A DNA stretch of 64,000 nucleotides from Schaalia sp. Marseille-Q2122 (GTDB lineage: Bacteria; Actinomycetota; Actinomycetes; Actinomycetales; Actinomycetaceae). Where the stretch lies: positions 186,001 to 250,000 of the forward strand of contig NZ_CAHJXR010000005.1 in the NCBI RefSeq assembly GCF_903645355.1, given 5' to 3'. Under the pieces are notes generated by a model. That model did no database searches. It saw only the letters and a list, made by a program, of their open reading frames with translations, and had not been told where the DNA came from. Position numbers and translations under genes: made by a program. This document shows positions 34,348 through 47,208 of the stretch, one piece after another (positions within the stretch are counted from its first letter, which is position 1; each line of letters begins with the position of its first letter).

Positions 34348-35547
34348 CTACTCGGCCACGCGCAGGCGAGCAACCTCAATCGCCTCACGCACTCGCGCCT
34401 CCAGCGCCTCCGTCACCCGCACTCCATCAGCCCACAACAACCCCTTATTCACCGGGTTGACGGCGATGACACGCCCTCCCTCAACGCACAGGGGACGGAA
34501 AAGGCCATTATTCGTCGGGCAGATAAGCTTCTCCCCAGCCGCGTCCGTCAAACTCAGACGATTCTTGAATCCCACATGGAGTTCATCAAAAGACGGCAGG
34601 TAGTGCAATGCCTCCGCCTCCTGCCGATTCGCGCTGAGGATATCGAGCAGGTCAGCGCGCATCACATAGTAGCCCGGCATACTCACGCCCCCAGGACGCG
34701 CTAAAAGAGGCTCGCAGACCTCAACGCCCACTTCGGCCTCGCCCTCGTACAACGCGCGCACCCACACCAGCGGGCCGGGCACAAACGTCGGTGCGCTCCC
34801 ACCGCCCGACGAGGCCGAGGCCTCCACCGCCGCCAGCAGGGCACGCGCACTCACGCTCAAGCTCAGTCCCGTCCACCGTGCCAGGTCCGCAACGCTCACA
34901 GGCCCATGCCCCCAGGCATAACGCGCAGCAATCTGCGCAAGAGCCACTTCATGATTGGGCTGACCAAAAGCCACGCCCACGCCTGCAGGACTCGAATCGG
35001 CATCCGGCAAGCCCGAGGCGTCAACAATGAGGTGCTCTCCCCCAACCTGCTGGGCGCCCACAGCACGGCCTTCGATATGCAGGCGCAGGAGGAAAGCTCG
35101 CCTGCGAGCCTGAGCCTCCTCAGAGTCAGGATCAATCAACCCATCCTCTTCCCAGGCTCGACGCAGTTGCGCGCGTGTTGCCCCACCGGTGCGCGCGATC
35201 ACCTCGCCGGCGACCTCGGCACTGCGCGCCAACTCAGCGTCAGTGAAGCGGGATGGGCCGTAGCGGTGCGCGAGGGCGGCACGCAGCCAGTGGTGATCCT
35301 CCCGGGTGGAAATATGCACCGTGCCGCGCATCGGCCACGAACGCAGGATCTGCTGCTCGGCAAAAGCCTGCCACACGCTGGCCCCTCCCCCGCTGCGCAG
35401 ACGCGCGGTGATTGCGTGAGGGAGGGCCGAAACCTGCTGGCCCTGCATCGCTAGCGTGGCCTGGACAACCTGGGCGGGCGTGTCACCTCGCGTGGCCTCA
35501 ACCAGGCCCAGCGAGCACATGCGCAGCAAGGAAAAATCATTAGGCAT
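34348..35547 (-). CDS. Winged-helix protein of the HTH_42/AlkZ type (possible DNA glycosylase)
   Basis: The 399-residue protein shows the features of the HTH_42 family: an N-terminal LAMQGQQVSALPHAI segment holding the paired glutamines, WPMRGTVHIS, ARYAWGHGPVSVADLARWTGLS (winged-helix part), and a C-terminal LPSFDELHVGFKNR and NGLFRPLCVEGGRV. AlkZ members unhook interstrand crosslinks, while many others are uncharacterised. The ATG at 35547 gives the family start; the frame is open to 35718 but overlaps nucS. It lies directly downstream of nucS, suggesting a small repair cluster. Confidence 0.8.
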   Translation of the reverse strand: MPNDFSLLRMCSLGLVEATRGDTPAQVVQATLAMQGQQVSALPHAITARLRSGGGASVWQAFAEQQILRSWPMRGTVHISTREDHHWLRAALAHRYGPSRFTDAELARSAEVAGEVIARTGGATRAQLRRAWEEDGLIDPDSEEAQARRRAFLLRLHIEGRAVGAQQVGGEHLIVDASGLPDADSSPAGVGVAFGQPNHEVALAQIAARYAWGHGPVSVADLARWTGLSLSVSARALLAAVEASASSGGGSAPTFVPGPLVWVRALYEGEAEVGVEVCEPLLARPGGVSMPGYYVMRADLLDILSANRQEAEALHYLPSFDELHVGFKNRLSLTDAAGEKLICPTNNGLFRPLCVEGGRVIAVNPVNKGLLWADGVRVTEALEARVREAIEVARLRVAE

Positions 35548-35563
35548 ACTGGCCCCCAAGGAC

Positions 35564-36265
35564 TTAGAAGAGGCGCGACTCAACGTCGTCCACGCCTCGC
35601 ATGGCGTCATAGTCCAACACCAGGCATTCAATGCCGCGATCCTCAGCCAAGGTTCGCGCCTGCTTCGTAATCTCCTGAGCTGCGAAGATACCACGAACCC
35701 CCTCAAGGAGAGGGTCACGTGAGAGAAGGGCCAGGTAGCGGGTCAGCTGCTCGACGCCATCAATACCGCCGCGTCGCTTGACCTCAATGGCCACATGCAC
35801 GCCCTCGGCGTCCCGCACGAGCAGATCAACAGGGCCAATCGCGGTCGGGTACTCGCGTCGCACCAGCTCCCAGCCCCGCCCGAGCAGGGTGGCAACCTGC
35901 TCGGAGAGCAGGTGCTGCAAGTGTGCCTCCACGCCGTCCTTGACCAGGCCCGGGTCAATGCCCAGATCCTCAGTGACGTCGTGGAGGATCTCATGAATAC
36001 GAATAATGAGCTTGTCATCGCTCTTGGCCGCCTGAACAGTCCACACTTCATGGGTATCTTCACCCAGGTGGTCCTCGTCCGAGGGCTCAGAAACAGTGAC
36101 GGTACAGGGAGCAGTCATCCAGTTCAGGGGCTTGTAGGAGCCGCCCTCAGAGTGGATGAGCACTGAGCCGTCACCCTTGAGCATGATGACGCGCAGGGCG
36201 GGATCAAGATGAGCTGTGAGGCGACCGGAATAATCAACGGTGCACCGAGTAAAGACAACACGCAC
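35564..36265 (-). CDS. nucS: Mismatch-specific endonuclease NucS (EndoMS)
   Basis: NucS cuts both strands at mismatches and replaces MutS/MutL in most actinobacteria. The 233-residue protein has the N-terminal domain with [14 protein letters not shown] and [10 protein letters not shown], and the C-terminal nuclease domain with GPVDLLVRD and [10 protein letters not shown], giving the Asp and Glu-x-Lys catalytic residues. The C-terminal ESRLF resembles the clamp-binding tail of NucS. The start is the GTG at 36265: TAGGCT lies seven bases upstream, suggesting a leaderless transcript, and the longer open frame to 36364 adds residues foreign to the family. Confidence 0.93.
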   Translation of the reverse strand: MRVVFTRCTVDYSGRLTAHLDPALRVIMLKGDGSVLIHSEGGSYKPLNWMTAPCTVTVSEPSDEDHLGEDTHEVWTVQAAKSDDKLIIRIHEILHDVTEDLGIDPGLVKDGVEAHLQHLLSEQVATLLGRGWELVRREYPTAIGPVDLLVRDAEGVHVAIEVKRRGGIDGVEQLTRYLALLSRDPLLEGVRGIFAAQEITKQARTLAEDRGIECLVLDYDAMRGVDDVESRLF

Positions 36266-36293
36266 GCAGGTGAGCCTACCGTATGAGCGGCAC

Positions 36294-36704
36294 TTAGAAG
36301 GCAGTGTGGTGAGGCGCGCCGGACTCCACCCAGGAGACCAAACCGTTGAAAGTCTGCGGATCAACGGCTAAATCCCACTGCTCATCGCCAGAGGTGATTG
36401 TGACCTCAAGCATGCCCTCCACCGTGCCATGAGGGCGAGCAGGAGAGAGCTCAAGCGTGCGACGGGCCAGCCTCAAATAGGGACGATTCGACATAGACAC
36501 CAGGCGATACCACGTCAGATGATCGGCCCCGTAATGCCCAACGCCCGCATACCATTTACCTTCCTCACCCACCTGCAGGGCACAAGAAAATGAGCCCACC
36601 GTGCGGTTGAGGCGCTGGGCACGCACATTAATAAACACCAAAGCCAGGACTGCCAGCACACCCAGTACCGCGAGTACCCACCCAATAATGCCCATAGGTG
36701 TCAT
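36294..36704 (-). CDS. DUF2550 family membrane protein
   Basis: The 136-residue protein has one N-terminal helix (about 4-25) and a compact soluble domain with [28 protein letters not shown] and a C-terminal WVESGAPH. This matches the DUF2550 proteins encoded after atpC in mycobacteria, as I recall the order. Function unknown. AAAGGA precedes the ATG at 36704. It lies downstream of the atp terminator. Confidence 0.85.
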   Translation of the reverse strand: MTPMGIIGWVLAVLGVLAVLALVFINVRAQRLNRTVGSFSCALQVGEEGKWYAGVGHYGADHLTWYRLVSMSNRPYLRLARRTLELSPARPHGTVEGMLEVTITSGDEQWDLAVDPQTFNGLVSWVESGAPHHTAF

Positions 36705-36768
36705 GACAGTTCCTTTCGTATCGGGCCCCGCCTTTGGGGGAGGCCAAAAAATATCGTGATGCGAGTAT

Positions 36769-36816
36769 AAATGAAGGGTGGTTGGCCCTTTCGTCAGGAC
36801 CAACCACCCTTCATTT
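36769..36816 (-). terminator. Strong terminator of the atp operon
   Basis: Perfect 17-bp arms (36769-36785 and 36800-36816) with a 14-base loop start two bases after the atpC stop. On the minus strand TTTATA follows, giving a short U-run. Confidence 0.85.
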
Positions 36817-36817
36817 T

Positions 36818-37080
36818 TCAGGATTCGGAACCGCTGTTCGCCACCACGGTGACGAAGTCAGAGTCCACGGAGACAAAGCCTCCGTCGACAGTGAAATAGC
36901 GCTTCTCACCGTCAGTGGTGCTCAGGGTAATCTGTCCGGTGCCCAGAGCAGCCAGCAGGGGCTGACGGCGCGGCAAGATACCCAAGGAGCCATCGAGAAT
37001 CGGCACCTGGACTTGCGAGCATGTGCCCGTCCACAGACGCCCCTCGGCGGAGACGACCTCGACCTGAAGAACCCCAGCCA

Positions 37081-37081
<1 letters not shown>
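36818..37081 (-). CDS. atpC: ATP synthase epsilon subunit
   Basis: The 87-residue subunit holds the N-terminal beta-sandwich (VEVVSAEGRLWTG, LGILPRRQPLLAALG) and ends in VVANSGSES without the long C-terminal helical hairpin found in many bacteria. Short epsilon forms are frequent in actinobacteria. The loss suggests weak or absent epsilon-type inhibition of ATP hydrolysis. The ATG overlaps the atpD stop (TGATG). Confidence 0.92.
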
Positions 37082-38556
<1,475 letters not shown>

Positions 38557-39486
38557 TCAGCCCTGAACCAGTGCGTCGGCCCCGCCAACGATCTCGCTAA
38601 TTTCTTGCGTGATCTCCGCCTGACGGGCCGAGTTGGCCAGGCGCGTGTACTTAGTGATGAGCTCTTCGGCATTGTCGACGGCGGTGCGCATTGCGCGCTG
38701 ACGCGAAGCCAGCTCGGAGGCTGCCGCCTGCAAAAGGACGTTATGGATGCGGCTCTCCATGTAGAGGGGAAGCAAACCATCCAGAACGGCCTCCGCCGAA
38801 GGAATGAACTCGTATTCGGGGAAGGTCAGGTCGGGGTTGTCAGTCCACCCCATCTCACCTCCGCGTTCCTCATCCGAGATAGGAGTGTCAACGATGGTCA
38901 AGGGCATCATCTGACGCACGTCAGGGACCTGACTCATCATCGACTTGAAGCGCGTGTAGACGAGGTGTACCTCAGACACTGCCGTCGCTGGATCCTTATC
39001 CAGGAAGCGTTCGAGTAGTTCTGCGGCGATCTCTCGACTGGTTGTGACCGTCGGCGAATCCGACTCCCCTTCCCAGGCGCGCTCAATGGGCACGCCACGG
39101 AAACGGAAGTAGCTCTGGGCGCGTCGGCCGCAGGCGTAGAGCACGGGCTCCTTGCCTTCTGTGCGCAGGCGGGAGATCAAACGCTCCGTTTCGCGCAGGA
39201 TTGTTGCCGAATAGGCACCCGCCATGCCGCGGTCTGCGGCCACAACAAGCACAGCCACGCGCGAGGTGTCCTCGCGATGAACAGTGAGCGGATGATCCAA
39301 GTCCGTGTGGACGGCCACCGCCGCCACTGCTTGGGTCAAAGCCTTTTCGTAGGGTCCAAGCTCTGCCGCCGCGCGGCGAGCCGAGCCAATACGAGAGGCT
39401 GCGATCATCTCCATCGCGCGGAAGACCTTGCTCAGCGTTCGCGTGGACGCGATCCGCTGCTTATAGATCCTCTGCTGACCACCCAT
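38557..39486 (-). CDS. atpG: ATP synthase gamma subunit
   Basis: The 309-residue central stalk subunit has the N-terminal helix RIASTRTLSKVFRAMEMIAASRI and the C-terminal helix RQRAMRTAVDNAEELITKY, with DRGMAGAYSATILR in the globular part. It follows the atpA stop by three bases. Confidence 0.96.
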   Translation of the reverse strand: MGGQQRIYKQRIASTRTLSKVFRAMEMIAASRIGSARRAAAELGPYEKALTQAVAAVAVHTDLDHPLTVHREDTSRVAVLVVAADRGMAGAYSATILRETERLISRLRTEGKEPVLYACGRRAQSYFRFRGVPIERAWEGESDSPTVTTSREIAAELLERFLDKDPATAVSEVHLVYTRFKSMMSQVPDVRQMMPLTIVDTPISDEERGGEMGWTDNPDLTFPEYEFIPSAEAVLDGLLPLYMESRIHNVLLQAAASELASRQRAMRTAVDNAEELITKYTRLANSARQAEITQEISEIVGGADALVQG

Positions 39487-39489
39487 GCG

Positions 39490-41124
39490 TCAGGCCTTTC
39501 CGCCAGCGCGACGAACGGTGATCTCTTCGCGGGACTGCTCGGCCTCGACCTCGGCATCATCCAGTTCCATGGTGCCGCGGGCGCTGACCCACTGAGTGTG
39601 GAACTCTTCAACAGCAGCCTTGAGTTCAGCTTCGGTTTCATCGCTGAGCAGGCCGGTCTCGGTGATGGTGGTCAGGACCGAGGAGTTCTGACGCAGGTGG
39701 TCCAGGAGACGCTCTTCGAAGGGCAGCACGTCGGCAACCTCAAGATCATCAAGGTAACCGTTGGTGCCCGCCCAGATGGAAGCGACCTGGTCGGCCACAG
39801 CGTAGGGGGAGTTCTGAGGCTGCTTGAGCAGCTCCATCAGACGCTCACCACGGATGAGCTGCCTACGGGTCACAGCATCAAGGTCAGAGGCAAACATGGC
39901 AAAGGCTGCCATTGAGCGGTACTGAGCCAGGGTGAGCTTGAGGGTACCAGCAACCTTCTTCATAGCCTTGATCTGGGCGTCGCCACCAACGCGGGACACC
40001 GAGATACCGACGTCCACAGCAGGACGCTGGTTGGAGTTGAAGAGGTCGGACTGGAGGAAGATCTGACCATCGGTAATGGAAATCACGTTGGTCGGAATGT
40101 AGGCCGACACGTCATTTGCCTTGGTTTCAATGATGGGAAGGCCCGTCATCGAACCTGCCCCGAGGTCATCGGAGAGCTTTGCGCAACGCTCCAGCAGGCG
40201 CGAGTGCAGGTAGAAGACGTCGCCGGGGTAGGCTTCACGGCCCGGGGGACGACGCAGCAGCAGGGACACCGCACGGTAGGCTTCTGCCTGCTTGGACAGG
40301 TCATCAAAAACAATGAGGACGTGCTTGCCCTGGTACATCCAGTGCTGGCCGATGGCCGAACCGGTGTAGGGGGCCATGTACTTGTAGCCTGCGGGGTCCG
40401 ATGCCGGGGAGGCAACGATGGTCGTGTACTCCATCGCACCGGCATCTTCCAGGGTGGAACGTACCGAAGCGATGGTCGAACCCTTCTGACCGACAGCGAC
40501 GTAGATGCAGCGCACCTGCTTGCTGGGGTCGCCCGACTTCCAATTCTCACGCTGGTTGAGGATGGTGTCGATTGCGATGGCAGTCTTGCCGGTCTGGCGG
40601 TCACCGATGATGAGCTGACGCTGGCCACGGCCAATCGGGATCATCGAGTCGATAGCCTTCAGGCCGGTCTGGAGGGGCTCGTGCACCGACTTACGCATCA
40701 TGACGCCGGGGGCCTGGAGTTCCAGAGCGCGACGGCCATCAAGGTCAGCGATCTCGCCCAGGCCGTCAATGGGACGACCCAGGGGATCCACGGTGCGGCC
40801 GAGGTAGCCATCGCCGACGGGCACGGAGAGGACCTCACCCGTGCGATGAACGATCTGACCTTCTTCGATGTTGGAGAAGTCGCCCAGGACCACAGCGCCG
40901 ATCTCACGCTGATCGAGGTTCATGGCCACGCCCAGCGTGCCATCCTCGAATCGCAGGAGCTCATTGGCCATAGTGCCGGGAAGTCCCTCAACGCGGGCGA
41001 TACCGTCGGCGGTCTCGGTGACGTAGCCGACCTCTTCGGTGGCAACCTCAGAGGGACGGTAGGAGTCCACGAAGGAGTCCAGCGCCGCCCGGATCTCCTC
41101 GGGACTGATGGAAAGATCAGCCAT
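39490..41124 (-). CDS. atpA: ATP synthase alpha subunit
   Basis: The 544-residue regulatory F1 subunit has the Walker [28 protein letters not shown], and the arginine-finger region [22 protein letters not shown] lies upstream of the ATG. The C-terminus has an extra polar tail (about residues 515-544), as often in actinobacteria. Confidence 0.97.
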   Translation of the reverse strand: MADLSISPEEIRAALDSFVDSYRPSEVATEEVGYVTETADGIARVEGLPGTMANELLRFEDGTLGVAMNLDQREIGAVVLGDFSNIEEGQIVHRTGEVLSVPVGDGYLGRTVDPLGRPIDGLGEIADLDGRRALELQAPGVMMRKSVHEPLQTGLKAIDSMIPIGRGQRQLIIGDRQTGKTAIAIDTILNQRENWKSGDPSKQVRCIYVAVGQKGSTIASVRSTLEDAGAMEYTTIVASPASDPAGYKYMAPYTGSAIGQHWMYQGKHVLIVFDDLSKQAEAYRAVSLLLRRPPGREAYPGDVFYLHSRLLERCAKLSDDLGAGSMTGLPIIETKANDVSAYIPTNVISITDGQIFLQSDLFNSNQRPAVDVGISVSRVGGDAQIKAMKKVAGTLKLTLAQYRSMAAFAMFASDLDAVTRRQLIRGERLMELLKQPQNSPYAVADQVASIWAGTNGYLDDLEVADVLPFEERLLDHLRQNSSVLTTITETGLLSDETEAELKAAVEEFHTQWVSARGTMELDDAEVEAEQSREEITVRRAGGKA

Positions 41125-41166
41125 TGAGCATTCCTTCTGTGAGCAGTGTGTGTACGTGTGGGGTGG

Positions 41167-41990
41167 TCAGCGCGAGCCAACCAGTGCGCGACGCAGATCA
41201 TTGAGCTGCGTCTGGATGGAGGAATCGAGTGCCGTATTGCCGACCTCGAAGCGGAAGCCGCCTACGAGAGCCGGATTAATCGACACGGTCAGGGTGACAT
41301 CGCGACCAAGCTTGCGGGTCAGCACGCCCCGCAGTCGCTCAATCTGAGCGTCTGTCATGGGGGCCGCCGCCTGCACCGAGACGAGCACGCTATTCATCAT
41401 GGAAGCAGCGCGCTCAGCGAATCGACGCAGGGTGGAGAGCAGGCGTCCGTGTGAGGTGCGGCCAACGCCGCGACGCACCAGACGCATGGTCCACTTGGTC
41501 AGCTGGTCCTTGAAGATCGACTGCGCCAGGTCACCACGCTCATGGCGGTTCCCGTGGCCCATATCGGACAGCTCAAGACGCAGGTCACGGTAGTTGGCAA
41601 GGAAGTCAGCGACTGCAAAGAGTTCCTGTCCGACGGTTTCCAAAGCGCCATTGCGGCGAGCGTCTTCCATGGTGGCGATGATGCCCAGGACCTCGCAGGC
41701 GTCGTGTAGATCCATGGGATCTGACCAGTGCGAGCCCACGAGGTCGTCAAGGACGGTGGCGGTGGTAGGGGTCACCACGGAACCGACAGCGCCTCGGGAC
41801 AGAGCGCGCTTGTCCTCAACGGAACGAGCAGGGTCAGTCATGCCGCGACGCAGGCGGGCATCTTCACGGACGAGGTCGGATAGACCGAAGAAATCCTCAG
41901 CGACGCGCATCGCGTCCACCCCGGGCTGAGCCAGGGCGGCGTTCAATGTGCGAGTAGCGCTTGCGAGCGCCACTTCTCCCGAGGTTCTCA

Positions 41991-41991
<1 letters not shown>
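41167..41991 (-). CDS. atpH: ATP synthase delta subunit
   Basis: The 274-residue peripheral stalk subunit shows the C-terminal delta signature (RLRGVLTRKLGRDVTLTVSINPALVGGFRFEVGN). It is longer than the about 180-residue E. coli form because of a longer N-terminal helical domain. The ATG overlaps the atpF stop by one base. Confidence 0.93.
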
Positions 41992-42820
<829 letters not shown>

Positions 42821-43702
42821 TCAGTGACTTTCGACGGACAGCTTGATGTAGACGGCAGAGAGGATCGTGAAGATGTAGGCCTGCAGGAAGGCCACAAAGA
42901 TCTCAAAGACCGTCATGACAACCATGGCCAGGCCGGTCAGGGCCGCAACCGAGGTCATCGCATTGATTTCAGACAGGAGGACGGCCGTGCCGAAGTAGGA
43001 CATACCCAGCAGGATGTGGCCGACGAGCATATTGCTCAAAAGACGCAGGGTGAGCGTCACGGGACGCACCACGAAGTTCGAGAGGAACTCAATGGGCGTG
43101 ATAATGAGGTACATCAACGCTGGCAGGCCCGAGGGCATGAGCTGGGACTTGAAGAAGTGCCCTGCGCCCTGGGCGCGGATACCCGCACCGATGAAGGTCA
43201 CGTAGGTGAAGAGGGCGAACATCATCGGCACTGCGACCACGGAGGTAGCGGCGATATTGATACCGGGGAGAATGCCCGAGATGTTCATGAAGAAGATCGC
43301 CATGAAGGCCATGGCCAGGTAGGGAGCATAGCGGCGGCCCATCTTGGGGCCGAGCATTTCTACGGCGATATTGCCGCGAATAAACTCAGCGACGAGTTCC
43401 ATCGACGCCTGGCCGCGCCCGGGAACAAGGCTCACCTTACGCACAGCCAGGAGGGCAACCACGCACAGCAGGCCACCCATGATGAAGCGGGCCATGGTCA
43501 GGCGGTTGAACTCAAAGAGGGTACCTTCGCCGAAGATCGCTGCGGGAAAGAAGTCCCCGATGCCAGGAGCGTGCGGCGCCTGCGTGAAAGCGGGGACGGC
43601 GGTGAGAGCCAGAACAGCCAGAATGAGGGCCATCACCACCCAGTACCAGACGGGGGTGCGGTAGGCGCGGGTTGACTCAGCCTCGGTCGTGGTGATCGTC
43701 AA
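42821..43702 (-). CDS. atpB: ATP synthase a subunit
   Basis: The 293-residue membrane subunit forms the ion half-channels with the c ring. The essential Arg is in RPVTLTLRLLSNMLVGH. Other markers are MGRRYAPYLAMAFMAIFFMNISGILPG near the middle and FLQAYIFTILSAVYI at the end. The start is a TTG at 43702, supported by GGAAGGAT seven bases upstream; no ATG or GTG occurs before the first helix. Confidence 0.95.
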   Translation of the reverse strand: MTITTTEAESTRAYRTPVWYWVVMALILAVLALTAVPAFTQAPHAPGIGDFFPAAIFGEGTLFEFNRLTMARFIMGGLLCVVALLAVRKVSLVPGRGQASMELVAEFIRGNIAVEMLGPKMGRRYAPYLAMAFMAIFFMNISGILPGINIAATSVVAVPMMFALFTYVTFIGAGIRAQGAGHFFKSQLMPSGLPALMYLIITPIEFLSNFVVRPVTLTLRLLSNMLVGHILLGMSYFGTAVLLSEINAMTSVAALTGLAMVVMTVFEIFVAFLQAYIFTILSAVYIKLSVESH

Positions 43703-43823
43703 CAGGGTATCCTTCCGGACTCTCAGGCGTCGATGACTGACGGCGTAACTACTGGGCGCAAATAACAGCCAGAGACAACTGTACCAGTCCCGTCAAGGGA
43801 TATGGACGCCATCTCATTGAGTT

Positions 43824-44321
43824 TTACACAGACGTGTCCAATGGCACGACATTGAGGATTCGCGCCCTGCTGAGCAGCCATACTTCAGCCAGGGTCGATA
43901 GCAGGATCATGACAATGAGGGCCACCCCAATAATGCGCACCTCAGCCCCTGCAAAACGCCCCCCAATGAGGGAAAACGCCACGATGAGAATGCGACCAAG
44001 GTAGCCCAGACCCAACCATCCGGGCAGGGAGGCCTGAGCAGCACTAAACACACGCTTGACGATGAGGACGGAAAAGAGGGCCATCGCTGCCACAGCACCC
44101 ATCGCCCACAGGCCAGTAAGCACCCTCAGATCCGAGGTGGTGGCCGCCATCCACGCCCCCACGCCGATCATCACCAGCGCCCCCAGGGCAAGGGTGACGA
44201 GGCGGATCTTCTCACCCGCACGCGCGAGGGCAGGATTCCCCTGAGTCACTGGCCTCCCCTGCTGTTCGGAAGCGACGGTGATTGAAGGGCTTTGAGCCTC
44301 ATTCGCAGGAGTGTCGGTCAT
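43824..44321 (-). CDS. AtpI-like membrane protein
   Basis: The 165-residue protein has a polar 35-residue N-terminus and four hydrophobic helices, with GLGYLGRILIVAFSLIGG in the third region. Its position between the MraY/WecA-type gene and atpB is that of the poorly conserved AtpI-like protein in other actinobacteria, which may help c-ring assembly or magnesium uptake. The ATG at 44321 has GGAAAGG upstream at good spacing and overlaps the preceding gene by 23 bases. Confidence 0.7.
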   Translation of the reverse strand: MTDTPANEAQSPSITVASEQQGRPVTQGNPALARAGEKIRLVTLALGALVMIGVGAWMAATTSDLRVLTGLWAMGAVAAMALFSVLIVKRVFSAAQASLPGWLGLGYLGRILIVAFSLIGGRFAGAEVRIIGVALIVMILLSTLAEVWLLSRARILNVVPLDTSV

Positions 44322-45441
44322 CTTCATCCTTTCCATGCGTAGCTGCCTTGCGAGCAGCTTCACGCATCCAGGGAAACTCCGCCACGGTGAAGATCAACAC
44401 CAGGACGAGGGTTGGCACCGACACCAAAGCGACGTAATGCCAGGGGAAATTCAAGAGGGAGACGGCAGACAGTGACACCTGCGCCGTCCACAACCACAGG
44501 ATTGTCACCACGCCGCGGTGGGTGTGGCCGCGGGCAAGCAGACGGTCGTGGAAGTGCGACCGGTCTGCATGGAAGGGACTCTTCCCGTTTTTCATACGAA
44601 TCAGGGAGGTAGCGACCAGATCCCCCATGGGCACAACAATGACTGACAGGGGCAAGAGAACGGGAAGTAAGCCCACGAGGACACGCTGCTCCCCCAAGAC
44701 GGAGGGGTCAATCTGTCCGGTGACAATGATCGCTGCTGAAGCAAGGATCAGACCCAGGGTTTCCGCTCCGCCACCCATCATGATCGACGAGGGGTGGAAG
44801 TTAAACCACAAGAATCCAGCGCACACCCCCACCAGCGCGATAACGACAAGGGAGGCCGTGGTGGCGTAGGTGGCGGCATCGGAAATGACCGACACCGAAT
44901 ACGAGTATATGAAGAAGGACATGGCCCCAATGCCGACGGTACCGGCGGCCAAACCATCCAAGCCGTCAATGAAGTTCACCGCGTTAATAATGGCGACGAC
45001 CACCAGCAGGGTCAGGATGAGCGACAGGCGAGAGGAGCCGATGGTAATGCCAAAAATGGGGAAGCTGACCAATTGCACACCCGACAGGGCCATCAGGCCA
45101 GTAATGAGGATCTGGCCGGAGAGTTTCGTCATCCAGTCCAATTCGATGACGTCATCAATGACGCCAAGCAGGGACATCGCCGCGGCACCGCCCATTACCG
45201 CCCAGGGAACGGAGGTGGAAAACACGGGAGCCATGTAGGGGATGGTGGAGGCGATGAGCATGGCAATGACGAAGCCGGTGGTCATGGCGATGCCGCCCAG
45301 ACGCGGGATGGGGATGCTTTGAATATCGCGTGAGCGGAGCTTCGGGACGATTCTCCAGTGCAGGCATGCGAAACGGACAATGGGCGTCACCAGTACGGTG
45401 ATTCCCATTGCCAGCAGCATGAGCAGCAGGTAGACCTTCAC
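44299..45441 (-). CDS. MraY/WecA-type polyprenyl-phosphate sugar-1-phosphate transferase
   Basis: The 380-residue membrane enzyme has about ten helices and the family motifs: IPRLGGIAM, LLGVIDDVIELDWMTKLSGQ (the DDx catalytic site), NFIDGLDGLAAG, FNFHPSSIMMGGGAETLG, and a final HADRSHFHDRLLARG histidine cluster. It starts lipid-linked glycan synthesis, probably with GlcNAc-1-phosphate as in WecA/Rfe. GTG 45441 with AGAGGA upstream is chosen; the open frame extends to 45546 with unrelated residues. Confidence 0.88.
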   Translation of the reverse strand: MKVYLLLMLLAMGITVLVTPIVRFACLHWRIVPKLRSRDIQSIPIPRLGGIAMTTGFVIAMLIASTIPYMAPVFSTSVPWAVMGGAAAMSLLGVIDDVIELDWMTKLSGQILITGLMALSGVQLVSFPIFGITIGSSRLSLILTLLVVVAIINAVNFIDGLDGLAAGTVGIGAMSFFIYSYSVSVISDAATYATTASLVVIALVGVCAGFLWFNFHPSSIMMGGGAETLGLILASAAIIVTGQIDPSVLGEQRVLVGLLPVLLPLSVIVVPMGDLVATSLIRMKNGKSPFHADRSHFHDRLLARGHTHRGVVTILWLWTAQVSLSAVSLLNFPWHYVALVSVPTLVLVLIFTVAEFPWMREAARKAATHGKDEDDRHSCE

Positions 45442-45481
45442 GTCCTGTGGATCCTCTCGACCGTGGTCTTCGGGGCGGGGC

Positions 45482-46156
45482 TCAAGCGCGTGCTGGTGGC
45501 CCGCTGGGTGAGGGCGGCGGCGCGATGGTGGTGCCTGCCGCTTCACTGAGTTCTTCTAAGGATAGAGCCCCCACGCGCACAGCACGCGCCTGCCCATGGG
45601 CGAGGTCAATGATTGACGAGGCCCTCCCCACGGCAGAAGGGCCGCCGTCGACGTAGGCGTCCACCCTGTCTGCGAAGTAATCACGGGCCTCCTCAATGCT
45701 CAGGGCAGGCGGGTTGCCCGTGGTATTTGCCGAGGTGACGGCCATGGGTCCGGTAGCTTCGAGGAGGGCGAGGGTCGCCTCGTGGTCGGGCATACGCACC
45801 GCGAGCGTCCCCTTCGTATCTCCCAGATCCCAGCCCAGGTCAGGGCGGGCTTCGAGAATGAGGGTGAGTCCACCCGGCCAGTACGCCTGGGCGAGACGGT
45901 AGGCGGCTTCAGGGACGTTCACGCAAAGCTCGTCGATACTTGCCGTGGAGGGCACCAGCACCGGCGGGGGCATCTGACGGTCGCGGCCCTTGGCGGCCAG
46001 CAGGCGAGTGATGGACTCCGGTTTGGTGGCAATCGTGCCGATGCCGTAGACCGTGTCGGTGGGCACAACGATTACTCCCCCGCCCCGCACGAGGGCGGCG
46101 AGGGCCTGGCAGTCCTCGGAAGCGAGGGAGCTCAGCGCAGAGAAGCTGCGGGTCAT
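45482..46156 (-). CDS. tsaC: L-threonylcarbamoyladenylate synthase (Sua5/YrdC/TsaC)
   Basis: The enzyme makes threonylcarbamoyl-AMP from threonine, bicarbonate and ATP for t6A37 in tRNA. The 224-residue protein shows GGVIVVPTDTVYGIG, KGRDRQMPPPVLV, YWPGGLTLIL, VRMPDHE and TSANTTGNPP. It overlaps the prmC stop by four bases. The C-terminus is a short Pro-rich tail, without the Sua5 domain. Confidence 0.94.
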   Translation of the reverse strand: MTRSFSALSSLASEDCQALAALVRGGGVIVVPTDTVYGIGTIATKPESITRLLAAKGRDRQMPPPVLVPSTASIDELCVNVPEAAYRLAQAYWPGGLTLILEARPDLGWDLGDTKGTLAVRMPDHEATLALLEATGPMAVTSANTTGNPPALSIEEARDYFADRVDAYVDGGPSAVGRASSIIDLAHGQARAVRVGALSLEELSEAAGTTIAPPPSPSGPPARA

Positions 46157-47208
46157 GTGTTCTCCTCAAGGGCATGGGTAGCGCTGGCCATGGTAGTGAC
46201 GGCCAAAGGAGGGTTGCTTGGGGCAGCGAAAGGAGCTCGGGCGAGGAGCATCCGCTCAGCACCCGCAAGATCCTCAGCTGTACGAATGTCATGGAATCCG
46301 GCGGCGAGGGCGACCTCGCGAAGTTGAGCGGATTGTTTCTCCGCATGCTCCATAACAAGCAGGCCGCCGGGAGTATCGACGGTGGAGGGGCGCAGAAGAT
46401 GAGCGGCCCGGTGGATAATCCCACGGGGGATGACCATGCCGTCCTCTCCCCCACCGTAGAGGGCTTCAGGGGGGTCAGCAAGAGCCTCAGGTTGAGTGAC
46501 GTCAGCCAGGGGCACGTAGGGCGGGTTGGAGACCACCACGTCAACCTGCCCGTCGCACTCGGGCAGCGCGGTCGTGGCGTCCCCTTTGACGAGGTGGACG
46601 CGGCCAGGAGCGATGCGCTCAATATTGGCTTGGGCGAGGGCGTGAGCCTCGTCCATCAATTCGACGGCGTAGACGCAGCTCGTGGGCACTTCCGTTGCAA
46701 GGGCGAGGGCGATGGCCCCTGACCCGGTGCACAGGTCAACGACGATGGGCCCCTGCGGACACAAGCCCACTTCAAGGCCAGGGGGCGCCGAGGGCGCGAA
46801 GGTGCGGGCGGGAGCCTCGCCGCTTGCGATGGCCGTGGCGATGGCTGCGGCCTCGTCGATGGCGTACTGGGCGACCATCTCTGTCTCCGGGCGGGTAATG
46901 AACACGCCCGGCCGCGACTCCAAGGTCAGGAAGCGGAACCACATGCGCCCCACAATATGCTGAAGGGGCTCGTGGTGGCGCCGACGCGCAACCGCACTGC
47001 GGTAGCGTTCCGCAGCATGAGCGCCAATGACCGCAGGAACCTGCACGAAGGAGTCAACACCACACACCCACTCCATAAGGGTGCGCGCATCCGTCACAGG
47101 ATTGGCACCTTCGCAGCCGCGCAGGCGCTCACTGCCCCAGGCCACCAGCTCAGCGACAGTGAACTCATGACTAGCGGGCAGTGATGCTCCCACGAGCGTC
47201 ACCGTCAC
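46153..47208 (-). CDS. prmC: Peptide chain release factor N5-glutamine methyltransferase
   Basis: PrmC methylates the Gln of the GGQ motif in release factors. The 351-residue protein has the N-terminal helical domain with [14 protein letters not shown], the SAM motif [16 protein letters not shown] and the catalytic NPPY in [10 protein letters not shown]. It starts with GTG overlapping the prfA stop (GTGA), so the factor and its modifying enzyme are coupled. It is longer than E. coli PrmC owing to an Ala/Pro-rich insertion around residues 125-150. Confidence 0.94.
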   Translation of the reverse strand: MTVTLVGASLPASHEFTVAELVAWGSERLRGCEGANPVTDARTLMEWVCGVDSFVQVPAVIGAHAAERYRSAVARRRHHEPLQHIVGRMWFRFLTLESRPGVFITRPETEMVAQYAIDEAAAIATAIASGEAPARTFAPSAPPGLEVGLCPQGPIVVDLCTGSGAIALALATEVPTSCVYAVELMDEAHALAQANIERIAPGRVHLVKGDATTALPECDGQVDVVVSNPPYVPLADVTQPEALADPPEALYGGGEDGMVIPRGIIHRAAHLLRPSTVDTPGGLLVMEHAEKQSAQLREVALAAGFHDIRTAEDLAGAERMLLARAPFAAPSNPPLAVTTMASATHALEENT

